In this document: one piece after another, positions 16,392 to 24,550 of the stretch
Layout: every line of letters begins with the position of its first letter
How positions within the stretch are numbered: position 1 is the stretch's first letter
NCBI GenBank assembly: GCA_964489245.1
Contig: CAZAXU010000011.1
Location: 1-49,974, forward strand
From: CAZAXU01 sp964489245
Lineage (GTDB): Bacteria; Bacteroidota; Bacteroidia; Flavobacteriales; Flavobacteriaceae
Direction: 5' to 3'
DNA: 49,974 nt
Notes under the pieces: model-generated
Database searches by the model: none
Seen by the model: only the letters and a program-made list of their open reading frames with translations
What the model was told of the DNA's origin: nothing
Program-made: the position numbers and the translations under genes

Positions 16392-18092
16392 ATGCGGTGG
16401 AAACTGAAATCGGAACCTGATTTAAAAATCGTAGAAACTCTACAAAAAGAATTGGACATTCCTTATAAAAATGCCTATTTATTAGCGCAGAGAGATATTC
16501 ATTCTTTTGAAGAAGCACGAAGTTTTTTCCGTCCGAATTTGAAAGATTTACATAATCCTTTTTTGATGAAAGGTATGGATGTTGCCGTAAGACGTATTGA
16601 ACAAGCTATTGTCAACAAGGAAAAAATCTTGGTTTATGGCGATTATGATGTAGACGGCACTACGGCGGTTTCAATTGTTTGTTCTTATATTAAAAATGTC
16701 TATCCGCAAGTAGATTCTTATATTCCGGATCGATATGCCGAAGGCTACGGAATATCATATCAAGGAATTGACTATGCAGCAGAAAATGGTTTCAGTTTGG
16801 TAATTGCTTTAGATTGTGGCATTAAAGCCGTTGATAAAATTACTTATGCCAATGAAAAAAATATAGATTTTATTATTGGAGATCATCATACGCCGGGGAC
16901 AGAAATTCCAAAAGCTTTTGCAATTCTGAATCCGAAACAACACGATTGTCCTTATCCATATAAAGAGCTGAGTGGTGCCGGAATCGGTTTCAAACTAATT
17001 CAAGCTTTGAATGAGGCAAAAGGCGGAAAAATAGATGATATTTTGCATTACCTGGATTTGGTTGCCGTGAGTATAGGAGCGGATATTGTTCCCATCACCG
17101 GAGAAAACAGAGTTTTAGCCTATTTAGGCTTGAAACAAATCGAAGAAAATCCGCGTCCGGGTTTAAAAGCAATTTCCAGAAATGTAAAAGGAAAGATATT
17201 GAATATCAGTGATTTGGTATTTGTGTTGGCGCCAAGAATAAATGCGGCAGGACGTATCAGGCATGGAAAAGAAGCTGTCAAATTGCTTGTAGAAAAAAAT
17301 GAAGCTAAAGCCATCCAGTTTGCTGATGAGATTGAAATTATCAATACTGAAAGACGAGAATTTGATAAGCAAATGACCATAGATGCTTTGCAACAAATTA
17401 TTGACAACAATGAAACAAGGCGTTATACCACTGTGGTTTATGATGAAAATTGGCATAAAGGTGTGGTGGGTATTGTTGCCAGTAGACTGATAGAAACCTA
17501 CTATCGTCCGACAATTGTTTTTACAAAATCAAATGATACCATTGCCGGATCCGTACGTTCCGTATCAGGTTTCAATGTCTATGATGCACTCGATTCTTGC
17601 AGTGAACATATTATTCAATTTGGCGGACATAAGTATGCAGCGGGTTTATCACTGTTACCGGAAAAGTTGGAGGAGTTTAAACAAAAATTTGAAAAGGTGG
17701 TTAAAGAATCCATTGCAGAGGAGTCTTTGACTCCCGAAATAAAAATAGATACCGAATTGAAATTTAATGAAATCACACCGAAATTTTTTAGGATTCTGAA
17801 GCAAATGGCACCTTTTGGTCCCGGAAACATGAATCCGGTGTTTGTCAGTAAAGGATTGAATGATACGGGCTACAGCAAGAAAGTTGGCAAAGACGACAAT
17901 CATTTAAAATTGTTTTTAAGAGACTTGCGTTCCGGTGTGACTATGAGTGGAATAGGTTTTAATATGGGTGATAAATTTGATTTGGTTAAGTCGGGAAAGC
18001 CAATATCAATTGCTTATGTGTTGGAAGAAAATCATTGGAACGGAAAAACAAGTTTACAACTGAAAATAAAAGATGTCAAATCTTTGATTTAG
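16392..18092 (+). CDS. recJ: Single-stranded-DNA-specific exonuclease RecJ
   Basis: RecJ degrades single-stranded DNA 5' to 3' in recombination and mismatch repair. The 566-residue protein shows the DHH phosphoesterase motifs YGDYDVDG (82-89), ALDCGI, GDHHTPG (DHH at 164-166) and LNPKQHDCPYP, then GIGFKL-type DHHA1 elements including ASRLIETYYRPTIVF and a GGHKYAAGL metal motif, and the C-terminal OB-like domain. The ATG at 16392 gives the family N-terminus (MRWKL); the TTG at 16359 upstream is part of a -7 box. The gene is followed by 269 bases without a gene. Confidence 0.95.
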   Translation: MRWKLKSEPDLKIVETLQKELDIPYKNAYLLAQRDIHSFEEARSFFRPNLKDLHNPFLMKGMDVAVRRIEQAIVNKEKILVYGDYDVDGTTAVSIVCSYIKNVYPQVDSYIPDRYAEGYGISYQGIDYAAENGFSLVIALDCGIKAVDKITYANEKNIDFIIGDHHTPGTEIPKAFAILNPKQHDCPYPYKELSGAGIGFKLIQALNEAKGGKIDDILHYLDLVAVSIGADIVPITGENRVLAYLGLKQIEENPRPGLKAISRNVKGKILNISDLVFVLAPRINAAGRIRHGKEAVKLLVEKNEAKAIQFADEIEIINTERREFDKQMTIDALQQIIDNNETRRYTTVVYDENWHKGVVGIVASRLIETYYRPTIVFTKSNDTIAGSVRSVSGFNVYDALDSCSEHIIQFGGHKYAAGLSLLPEKLEEFKQKFEKVVKESIAEESLTPEIKIDTELKFNEITPKFFRILKQMAPFGPGNMNPVFVSKGLNDTGYSKKVGKDDNHLKLFLRDLRSGVTMSGIGFNMGDKFDLVKSGKPISIAYVLEENHWNGKTSLQLKIKDVKSLI

Positions 18093-18194
18093 GGTTGTTC
18101 GGAAAGTTTTATAAGTTATGAATTGTGCGTTTCTGATATAGGTTGTCCGGGAGGAAGAAGCCGGATAACAGGTGACCGAAGACCTATAAAAAAT

Positions 18195-18361
18195 TTCTTA
18201 AATCATAATTCAGTATATGTAAGGAAAAAGGGGGAAATTCAAAGTTAAGCGATTCGGGAGGTTATGAATCACGAGTTTGTGAAATGAATTTATTTACAAA
18301 ACATAAGAATATAACAAAACATAACGAGTTAAATAGCAGTAAAATACGAAAATATAAATAT
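18195..18361 (+). repeat. Leader repeat, copy A (before phoD-like gene)
   Basis: Positions 18195-18238 align without gaps to 20902-20945 (TTCTTAAATCAT, TGTAAG and GGGGAAA cores shared), and the last stretch before the start codon (18316-18361, with 17 of the last 20 bases identical) aligns to 20947-20992. Differences are mostly C/T and A/G. Copy A has about 77 extra bases between the two blocks. Such a duplicated leader could be a shared regulatory element or debris from a duplication. Confidence 0.6.
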
Positions 18362-19717
18362 ATGAAAAAACTAAATCTATTGTTGTTGTTCTTGATGGCG
18401 GGAGCAACTTTTGCTCAAAAAAATTTATTACAAAGCGGTCCTATGTTGGGACGAGTGAATAAAACGGATATCAAACTTTGGGTGCAGACCAGAAAACCGG
18501 CAAAAGTATATTTTACTTGTACATCGAAAAACAGAAAAGAAATGCCGCATAAATCAGAAACGGTGACGACCGAAAAAAATAATGCTTATATCGCTCAAGC
18601 GGTTATTGACGGTTTGCATCCGGGAGACACCTATATTTATCAACTTTATATCAATGGCAAAAAGATAAATTTTCCTTATGCTTTGGAGTTTAAAACTCAA
18701 GAGGTATGGAAATATCATCATGCGCCGAAAGATTTTGCCTTTGCTTTCGGTTCGGGCGCTTATATCAATGATCCTGTTTTTGATCGTAGCGGACGCCCTT
18801 ATGGCGGGCAATATCAGATTTATAACGAAATTTATAGGAGACACCCTGATTTTATGATTTGGGACGGAGATAATACATATCTACGCCAGAACGAATGGGA
18901 TAGCAAAAGCGGAATGGTTTATCGCTACACACATGATTGGTCTATCAAAGAAAAACAAGCACTTTTTGCCACGGTGCCACACTATGCCATTGTGGATGAC
19001 CACGATTTTGGCCCAAACGATTCAGACGGTAGTTTCTGGAATAAAGACACTGCGATTGAAGTATTTAAATTGTTTTGGGCAAACCCTAAAACTGTCAGCG
19101 GACTGAAAAGTGCCACGACACAGTTTAGCTACAATGATGTAGAATTTTTTATGTTGGATAACCGATATTATCGGGATGCAAATAGACTTACCGGTAAAAA
19201 TCCTAAGACGATGTTGGGTGATAAGCAAAAAGAATGGCTAAAGCAAGCTTTGGTGGCGAGTAATGCCAAATTCAAGTTTGTGGTGATGGGCGGACAATTT
19301 TTAAATACTGCCAGAGCTTATGAATCTTATTCAAATCATGGATTTGATAAGGAAAGGCAAGAGCTTATTGACTTTATTTATGCCGAGAAACTCAAAAATG
19401 TGATTTTCTTGACGGGAGACAGGCATATGACAGAGATTAGTCTTTTAGATAACGGAAAGAATTTTCCTAAAGTTTGGGATGTGACGGTCTCACCTTTTAC
19501 CTCCGGACCAAACACACATGCCGAGAATGAGCCCAATAAATTAAGAGTGCAAAATACACTGATTATGAAGCGAAACTTTGCCATTTTCAAGATTGAGGGG
19601 AAAGGCAAAGACAGACAGATTAAGATTGAGTTTATAGACGAAAAAGGAAATCAAATCAAAGAATTTATAATTAAACAAGATGAATATAATAATTCCTATG
19701 GCAGGAAGAGGCACTAG
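18362..19717 (+). CDS. PhoD-like alkaline phosphatase/phosphodiesterase, exported
   Basis: A 451-residue metallophosphoesterase of the PhoD family with an N-terminal signal peptide (LLLLFLMAGATFAQ). It begins with a fibronectin-like domain (LLQSGPMLGRVNKTDIKLWVQT), followed by the metal-binding motifs MIWDGDNTY, VDDHDFGPNDSDG, VMGGQ and FLTGDRHMTE. PhoD enzymes hydrolyse phosphate mono- or diesters, often in the envelope; the substrate here is unknown. The ATG at 18362 is favoured by the signal peptide; upstream in-frame codons from 18284 read through the leader repeat. Its last 38 bases overlap the next gene in another frame and encode a basic tail (SYGRKRH). Confidence 0.9.
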   Translation: MKKLNLLLLFLMAGATFAQKNLLQSGPMLGRVNKTDIKLWVQTRKPAKVYFTCTSKNRKEMPHKSETVTTEKNNAYIAQAVIDGLHPGDTYIYQLYINGKKINFPYALEFKTQEVWKYHHAPKDFAFAFGSGAYINDPVFDRSGRPYGGQYQIYNEIYRRHPDFMIWDGDNTYLRQNEWDSKSGMVYRYTHDWSIKEKQALFATVPHYAIVDDHDFGPNDSDGSFWNKDTAIEVFKLFWANPKTVSGLKSATTQFSYNDVEFFMLDNRYYRDANRLTGKNPKTMLGDKQKEWLKQALVASNAKFKFVVMGGQFLNTARAYESYSNHGFDKERQELIDFIYAEKLKNVIFLTGDRHMTEISLLDNGKNFPKVWDVTVSPFTSGPNTHAENEPNKLRVQNTLIMKRNFAIFKIEGKGKDRQIKIEFIDEKGNQIKEFIIKQDEYNNSYGRKRH

Positions 19718-20690
19718 ACTTCGTCCGCATACATTAACAACACCAAAACCTCTGATTCCTGTAGCAGGAACAAGTGTTGCGGAACGATTGGTTAGAGAAA
19801 TAGCCAAAGTGATGCAGCAACCTATTGAAAAAATTTCTTTTATTATCAAAAAAGATTTCGGCAAAGATGTGGAACAAGAATTGTTGAGAATTGCGACCGA
19901 TTTGGGTGCACAAGGGCAAATTGACTATCAGGAGGAAGCCTTAGGAACAGCACATGCCATTTATAGTGGAAAAGATTTGTTGGATGGTTCTGTGGTGGTG
20001 GCTTATGCCGATACGCTTTTCAAAGGCACATTTGAACTGGATGCCGGTGCAGACGGTGTTATTTGGGTGAAACGTGTAGATAATCCGGAAGAGTTTGGCG
20101 TGGTTCAACTGAATGAAAAAAATGAAATTGAAGGCTTTGTAGAAAAACCAAAGGAATTTGTATCCGACTTGGCAATTATAGGCATTTATTATTTCAAAGA
20201 AGGACAAGTGCTCAGAAGAGAAATAGAACATTTGTTTGAACAAAATATTATGGTGGGAGGAGAATATCAGTTGACAACGGCTTTGGAAAATATGAAACAA
20301 AAAGGCTTGATTTTTAAACCCGGGACCGTTGCCGATTGGATGGATTTCGGGAATCCGAAAATTGCTGTTTCCACAAATGCCAAAATTTTGGATTATGACC
20401 AAAAAGAACAAAAGAAGTTGATCTCAGATAATGTAAAAATCGTTGATTCTGAGATTATTGAGCCTTGTTATATCGCTGAGGGTGTTGAAATTATTAATTC
20501 CAGTGTGGGACCTTTTGTATCGATTGGAAAAAATACAATTATTGAAAATTCCAATATTGAAAACACATTGATACAAAGTCAAAGCAGAATTTTAAATGCA
20601 GATTTAAAAAATTCCATGATTGGCAATTTTGTGCAATATGATGGCAATTTTGAAAGTGTTAATCTGGGAGATTATTCAACAATGGAGTAG
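19680..20690 (+). CDS. Sugar-phosphate nucleotidyltransferase
   Basis: A 336-residue NTP-sugar pyrophosphorylase. The N-terminal Rossmann-like domain has the GxGTRLRP signature (PMAGRGTRLRPHTLTTPKPL), then EEALGTAHAI, YADTLF, the EFGVVQ site, and GGEYQLTTALE; a left-handed beta-helix follows from about residue 255 (ISDNVKIVDSEIIEP ... IENSNIENTLI). The helix places it among the GlmU/GCD1-like and mannose-1-phosphate guanylyltransferase-like proteins; the exact sugar and nucleotide cannot be read from the sequence, and assignment as RfbA is not supported because that family lacks the helix. It overlaps the preceding phosphatase gene by 38 bases. It may supply activated sugar for the wza-wzc export system downstream. 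Confidence 0.88.
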   Translation: MNIIIPMAGRGTRLRPHTLTTPKPLIPVAGTSVAERLVREIAKVMQQPIEKISFIIKKDFGKDVEQELLRIATDLGAQGQIDYQEEALGTAHAIYSGKDLLDGSVVVAYADTLFKGTFELDAGADGVIWVKRVDNPEEFGVVQLNEKNEIEGFVEKPKEFVSDLAIIGIYYFKEGQVLRREIEHLFEQNIMVGGEYQLTTALENMKQKGLIFKPGTVADWMDFGNPKIAVSTNAKILDYDQKEQKKLISDNVKIVDSEIIEPCYIAEGVEIINSSVGPFVSIGKNTIIENSNIENTLIQSQSRILNADLKNSMIGNFVQYDGNFESVNLGDYSTME

Positions 20691-20749
20691 ATTATGAAAA
20701 TATAAACCTGTGAAAGGTTAATGACTGTGAGTTTAAAAGAGAAAGGCGT

Positions 20750-20784
20750 CTCGACACAATGAAGCGAAGCTTCATCACTCGACA
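20750..20784. repeat. REP-like hairpin with flanking CTCGACA repeats
   Basis: A 7-bp stem ATGAAGC/GCTTCAT around a GAA loop (20759-20775) lies between two direct copies of CTCGACA (20750-20756 and 20778-20784). Read on the minus strand it resembles the TGTCATGTCGAGCGAAG-type elements scattered in many Bacteroidota intergenic regions; degenerate here. Confidence 0.45.
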
Positions 20785-20901
20785 TGACAAACGTTAAAAG
20801 GGAAAAGGAAAAAGTTTATAAAGTTGGAGTGTGGCGAGATGATTTCAGATTTTAGAAGTGAATTTTGCTTTTGAAGATTCGTGCATTCGTGACAAAAAAA
20901 C

Positions 20902-20992
20902 TTCTTAAATCATGATTTGGTACGTGTAAGAAAAAAAGGGGAAAGTAAAACATAATATGTTGAATAACAAATAAATACAAAAATATAAACAC
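20902..20992 (+). repeat. Leader repeat, copy B (before TPR gene)
   Basis: See copy A. Compact 91-base version ending directly at the GTG start codon of the TPR gene; the base run after the start (AAAAAACT) is also shared with the phoD-like gene. Confidence 0.6.
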
Positions 20993-21775
20993 GTGAAAAA
21001 ACTGATTATTTTTTTTGTGCTGCTTGGTGTTTTTTCTGTTCGTTCACAAGAAACAAAAGAGAAAGACAAACTGAAATTTCAAGAATATTTTTTTGAAGCA
21101 ATGAACAACAGACTGAAAGAAGATTTAAAAAAATCTAATCGGTTTTTTGAGAAATGTTTGGCAATTGAACCTGAAAATGATGTGATTTTTTATAAAATAG
21201 CACAGAACTATCATCAGATGAAAAACGATGATGAGGCGTTGAGATATATTGAAAGAGCAAGAAAGATCAATCGGGATAATAAGTGGTACGAAAAAGAATT
21301 TATCGAAATCAAAATGAGTATGCTTCCGTATAAAGAGAGCGTGAAATTGATCAGGAGTTTTGAAAAAAGAGCAAAAAACAAATATATTATCCGGCAGCTT
21401 TATAGAAACTTGTATGATATTTCCGCACAATCAAAATTATCAAAGCAAATTGCAAAGCAAGTTAGTCTTAAAAATCGGTTTCCTGAATTGAAAAATTTGG
21501 TTCAAGCTCAAAAATATAAACAAGCAACCCGTTTAGGAGAGCAAATTTTGGAAATGCATCCGGACGATGCAAAGACTTATTATTTCACGGCATTGGCGTA
21601 TAAACAATTGCAAAAATATAATAATGCTTTGGATTTTTTGGATATGGGTATGGATTTTGTACTGAGAGATAAAGCTTTGCTGAAAGATTATTATTCGTTG
21701 TATATTGAATTGTATCGTTTGAAAGGCAAGCCAAATAAGGAAAAGAAGTATAAACAAAAATTAAAAAACCTTTGA
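20993..21775 (+). CDS. Exported tetratricopeptide-repeat protein
   Basis: A 260-residue protein with a signal peptide (MKKLIIFFVLLGVFSVRSQ) and TPR-like helices: about residues 30-65, 62-95 and, clearer, 170-225 (PDDAKTYYFTALAYKQLQKYNNALDFLD). It starts with GTG, which follows the shared leader repeat. Its stop overlaps the start of the DUF4292 lipoprotein gene (TTGA), and this TPR-DUF4292 pair is a known arrangement in Flavobacteria. Probably periplasmic and a scaffold for envelope assembly. Start confidence is moderate, but the signal peptide supports it. Confidence 0.8.
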   Translation: MKKLIIFFVLLGVFSVRSQETKEKDKLKFQEYFFEAMNNRLKEDLKKSNRFFEKCLAIEPENDVIFYKIAQNYHQMKNDDEALRYIERARKINRDNKWYEKEFIEIKMSMLPYKESVKLIRSFEKRAKNKYIIRQLYRNLYDISAQSKLSKQIAKQVSLKNRFPELKNLVQAQKYKQATRLGEQILEMHPDDAKTYYFTALAYKQLQKYNNALDFLDMGMDFVLRDKALLKDYYSLYIELYRLKGKPNKEKKYKQKLKNL

Positions 21776-22527
21776 AAAAACTAATCTATTCAGTTTTCAT
21801 TTTTAGTCTTATTTTTAGTAGCTGCAAGACTTTCAAGTCGATTTCTATGGAAAAAACCAATGAAATCAGTAGAAAGAGATTGCTAAAAGAATTGAGCAAT
21901 CAACATTTTGAAGCGCGCACATTTGACAGTAGAATAAAAATCAGATACAAAGATTCCAATCAATCAATTAACGGATCGGGGCATATTAAAATTCTCAAAG
22001 ATAGCATTGTCTGGATTTCGGTTAATTTTTTGGGATTTCCAATTGCAAAAATGTATATCACACCTCATAAAATTCAGTATTATAATAAAATTAATTCGGA
22101 GTATTATGACGGCAGTTTTGATTTTATTAATCAAAAATTAGGAACAGCTTTGAATTTTGACAACTTGCAGAATCTTTTGATGGGAGATGCAATCTCTGAT
22201 GATTTGAGCGCTTATAAATTATCCATAAATAAAGATTATTATGAATTGAAAGCTCAAAAGAATCAACCGGTTAAAGTGCTAAAGATTTATTCTTTTTTCA
22301 AGGTATTATCCGAGCTGATTGAAAGCAGAAAGGGAGAGAAATTGGAAATAAGCTATTTTGATTATCAACGAATTGAACGAGAACAGCTCCCGAAAAAGCT
22401 CAAAGTGAAAACGAGAAATACGTCAAAAAATATGGAAATTGAAATGGAGTATAAGAATCCGACTTTGGACAAAGAATTGAGATTTCCGTTTCAAATTCCA
22501 TCCGGTTACAGAGAAATTAGGCTATAA
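21772..22527 (+). CDS. DUF4292 family lipoprotein
   Basis: A 251-residue protein with lipobox IFSLIFSSC (C18) and the DUF4292 features FEARTFDSRIKIRY, NGSGHIKILKDSIVWISVNFLGFPIAKMYITP and YYNKINSEYYDG. The family is LolB/LolA-like in general appearance, and an outer-membrane lipoprotein role in envelope biogenesis is plausible but unproven. The start is TTG at 21772, overlapping the TPR stop as TTGA; the first internal Met (residue 26) lies beyond the lipobox, so TTG is well supported. hflX follows 9 bases later. Confidence 0.85.
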   Translation: MKKLIYSVFIFSLIFSSCKTFKSISMEKTNEISRKRLLKELSNQHFEARTFDSRIKIRYKDSNQSINGSGHIKILKDSIVWISVNFLGFPIAKMYITPHKIQYYNKINSEYYDGSFDFINQKLGTALNFDNLQNLLMGDAISDDLSAYKLSINKDYYELKAQKNQPVKVLKIYSFFKVLSELIESRKGEKLEISYFDYQRIEREQLPKKLKVKTRNTSKNMEIEMEYKNPTLDKELRFPFQIPSGYREIRL

Positions 22528-22536
22528 AGATTTGTG

Positions 22537-23709
22537 ATGATTGAAAAAAAAGAAAAGCTTATCGAAAAGGTGGTGATTGTTGGAATTGTCACATCGGGGC
22601 AGACTCAAGAAAAGGTGGATGAATATTTGGATGAGCTGGAGTTTCTGTCATCCACGGCAGGTGCTGTGGTGCAAAAACGTTTCACTCAAAAATTGGACAC
22701 TCCCCGTCCCAAAACTTTTTTAGGATCCGGCAAGTTGTTGGAAATCAAGGATTATATTGATGATAAAAAAATAGATATTATTATTTTCGATGATGAGCTC
22801 AGTCCGGCACAACAAAAAAATATTGAAAAGATTCTGGAAGTGAAAGTGATGGACAGAACCCGATTGATTTTGGATATTTTTGCACAGCGTGCACAAACAT
22901 CTTATGCCAGAACTCAAGTTGAGTTGGCACAATATCAATATCTTTTGCCCAGATTAACCGGAATGTGGACACATTTGGAGCGTCAGCGCGGAGGAATTGG
23001 CATGAGAGGACCCGGAGAAACCGAAATTGAAACAGACCGAAGAATTGTTCGTGACAAAATTGCATTGCTAAAAAAGAAATTGGTTGGCATTGACAAACAA
23101 ATGTCTGTTCAACGGGGCAATCGTGGAAAACTTGTTCGTGCTGCCTTGGTGGGTTATACCAATGTAGGCAAAAGTACACTGATGAATGTATTGAGCAAAT
23201 CTGACATTTTTGCCGAGAATAAGCTTTTTGCCACTTTAGATACAACTGTTAGAAAAATTGTAGTGTACAATATTCCTTTCCTTTTGAGTGACACGGTTGG
23301 ATTTATAAGAAAATTGCCCACGCAGCTGATAGAATCTTTTAAATCAACTTTGAACGAGGTCACCGAAGCGGATTTATTGATTCACATTCTCGATATTTCA
23401 CATTCAAACTTTGAAGAGCACATGCAAACGGTTAATCAAATTTTAAGCGAAATCGGTGCAGCTGAAAAACCTACAATATTGGTGTTCAATAAAATAGATC
23501 GGCTGGATGGCGATGAAGACTTCAACTTGAAAAATTTAAAAAAAACATGGTTGGCAAAAACAGAAATGCCAACGGTTTTTATCTCTGCCGTTAATAAAAT
23601 CAATATAGGCGAACTCAAAGATTTATTATACAAGAATGTTCGAGAAATTCACATCAAAAGGTTTCCGTATAACGATTTCTTATATCCTGATTTGGATGAA
23701 TTAAAATAA
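22537..23709 (+). CDS. hflX: GTPase HflX
   Basis: HflX is a ribosome-splitting GTPase that rescues stalled ribosomes under stress. The 390-residue protein has the N-terminal HflX domain (GxGKLxEI-type FLGSGKLLEIKDYI, DDELSPAQQKNIEK), the RTRLILDIFAQRAQTSYARTQVELAQ linker and GPGETEIE, then the G1 loop GYTNVGKS (206-213), G3 DTVGFIRKLP and G4 NKID. ATG at 22537 is used; the GTG one codon upstream is possible. It is probably the end of the phoD-nucleotidyltransferase-TPR-DUF4292 run. Confidence 0.95.
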   Translation: MIEKKEKLIEKVVIVGIVTSGQTQEKVDEYLDELEFLSSTAGAVVQKRFTQKLDTPRPKTFLGSGKLLEIKDYIDDKKIDIIIFDDELSPAQQKNIEKILEVKVMDRTRLILDIFAQRAQTSYARTQVELAQYQYLLPRLTGMWTHLERQRGGIGMRGPGETEIETDRRIVRDKIALLKKKLVGIDKQMSVQRGNRGKLVRAALVGYTNVGKSTLMNVLSKSDIFAENKLFATLDTTVRKIVVYNIPFLLSDTVGFIRKLPTQLIESFKSTLNEVTEADLLIHILDISHSNFEEHMQTVNQILSEIGAAEKPTILVFNKIDRLDGDEDFNLKNLKKTWLAKTEMPTVFISAVNKINIGELKDLLYKNVREIHIKRFPYNDFLYPDLDELK

Positions 23710-23734
23710 TTTTTAACATTTACGGATATTATAA

Positions 23735-23742
23735 TACCTTTG
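23735..23742 (+). promoter_or_regulatory. -7 box (TACCTTTG) of the wza-wzc operon
   Basis: Exact TAnnTTTG match 27 bases before the wza ATG. A clear TTG at the usual -33 distance is not seen. An in-frame GTG that would extend wza begins at the last base of this box and so cannot be the start. Confidence 0.5.
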
Positions 23743-23768
23743 TGGTTGAATTAAATTTGAATCAAGTA

Positions 23769-24545
23769 ATGAAAAAAATCATTTATATTTTACTATTGAC
23801 TTCAATTTTCACATCGTGTGTTCCCTATAAGAATATTGTGTATGTGCAGGGAGAAATTGACGGACAAGCAGCATCCATAGAAGACTATAAAGTTCAGAAA
23901 AGAGACGTGCTTTTTATAGATATCAGCTCATCAAACGATGTTATTCAGAAGCTTTTTAGTTCAACACAACCTAAATCGTCAGGAGCAAGGTCAAGCTCTG
24001 AAAATTTATATTTCAGAGGTTATACAGTTGATGAAGAAGGAAATATAGAATTGCCGATTATAGGAAAAATGCAAGTCGAAGGAATGAACTACGATCAAAT
24101 CAAACAGAATATTAAACAAGCTTTGCTGAAAAATCAGTTTAAAACTTTGGATGATATTTTTATCAGAGTGAAATTGGCAGGAATTCCCTATACAATTATG
24201 GGAGAAGTCAAAAAACCTTTAACCGGGGTTTTATATAAAGAAAAAGCTAATTTATTTGATGCGATTTCCAATGCCGGAGATATTACGCTTGTCGGAGACA
24301 GGAAAAAAGTTGTGGTGATGAGAGAAGAACAAGGAAAAAGAATCAAAAAAATTCTCGATTTGACAAATGCCAATGTGGTGAATTCCCCTTATTTTCATAT
24401 CAGACCTAATGATATCATTTATGTAAAACCCTTGCGTCAGAAAACCTTAGGAACGGGTGATACGTTTGCAAAAACAATCAATACAACCATTACGGCACTG
24501 TCTTTGATAACTTCGATATTCTTATTGACCAGATTGTATAAATAA
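23769..24545 (+). CDS. wza: Outer-membrane polysaccharide export lipoprotein (Wza/BexD type)
   Basis: Forms the outer-membrane exit channel for capsule or exopolysaccharide. The 258-residue protein has a lipobox (TSIFTSC, C17), a Poly_export domain (YKVQKRDVLFIDISS, YTVDEEGNIELPIIGKMQVEGM) and one SLBB-like domain (IPYTIMGEVKKPLTGVLYKEKANLFDAISNAGDIT). A hydrophobic C-terminal segment (ITALSLITSIFLLTRLY) is common in Bacteroidota members. It is followed after 5 bases by wzc, the usual partner. Confidence 0.93.
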   Translation: MKKIIYILLLTSIFTSCVPYKNIVYVQGEIDGQAASIEDYKVQKRDVLFIDISSSNDVIQKLFSSTQPKSSGARSSSENLYFRGYTVDEEGNIELPIIGKMQVEGMNYDQIKQNIKQALLKNQFKTLDDIFIRVKLAGIPYTIMGEVKKPLTGVLYKEKANLFDAISNAGDITLVGDRKKVVVMREEQGKRIKKILDLTNANVVNSPYFHIRPNDIIYVKPLRQKTLGTGDTFAKTINTTITALSLITSIFLLTRLYK

Positions 24546-24550
24546 ACTAT

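Larger units (their letters stand above)
20691..20992. other. 302-base intergenic region with repeat debris
   Basis: Contains a partial third copy of the leader core (AAAATATAAACnnGTGAAA at about 20696-20717), a hairpin flanked by CTCGACA direct repeats (20750-20784), and leader repeat copy B (20902-20992). No open coding sequence of note. Confidence 0.55.
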
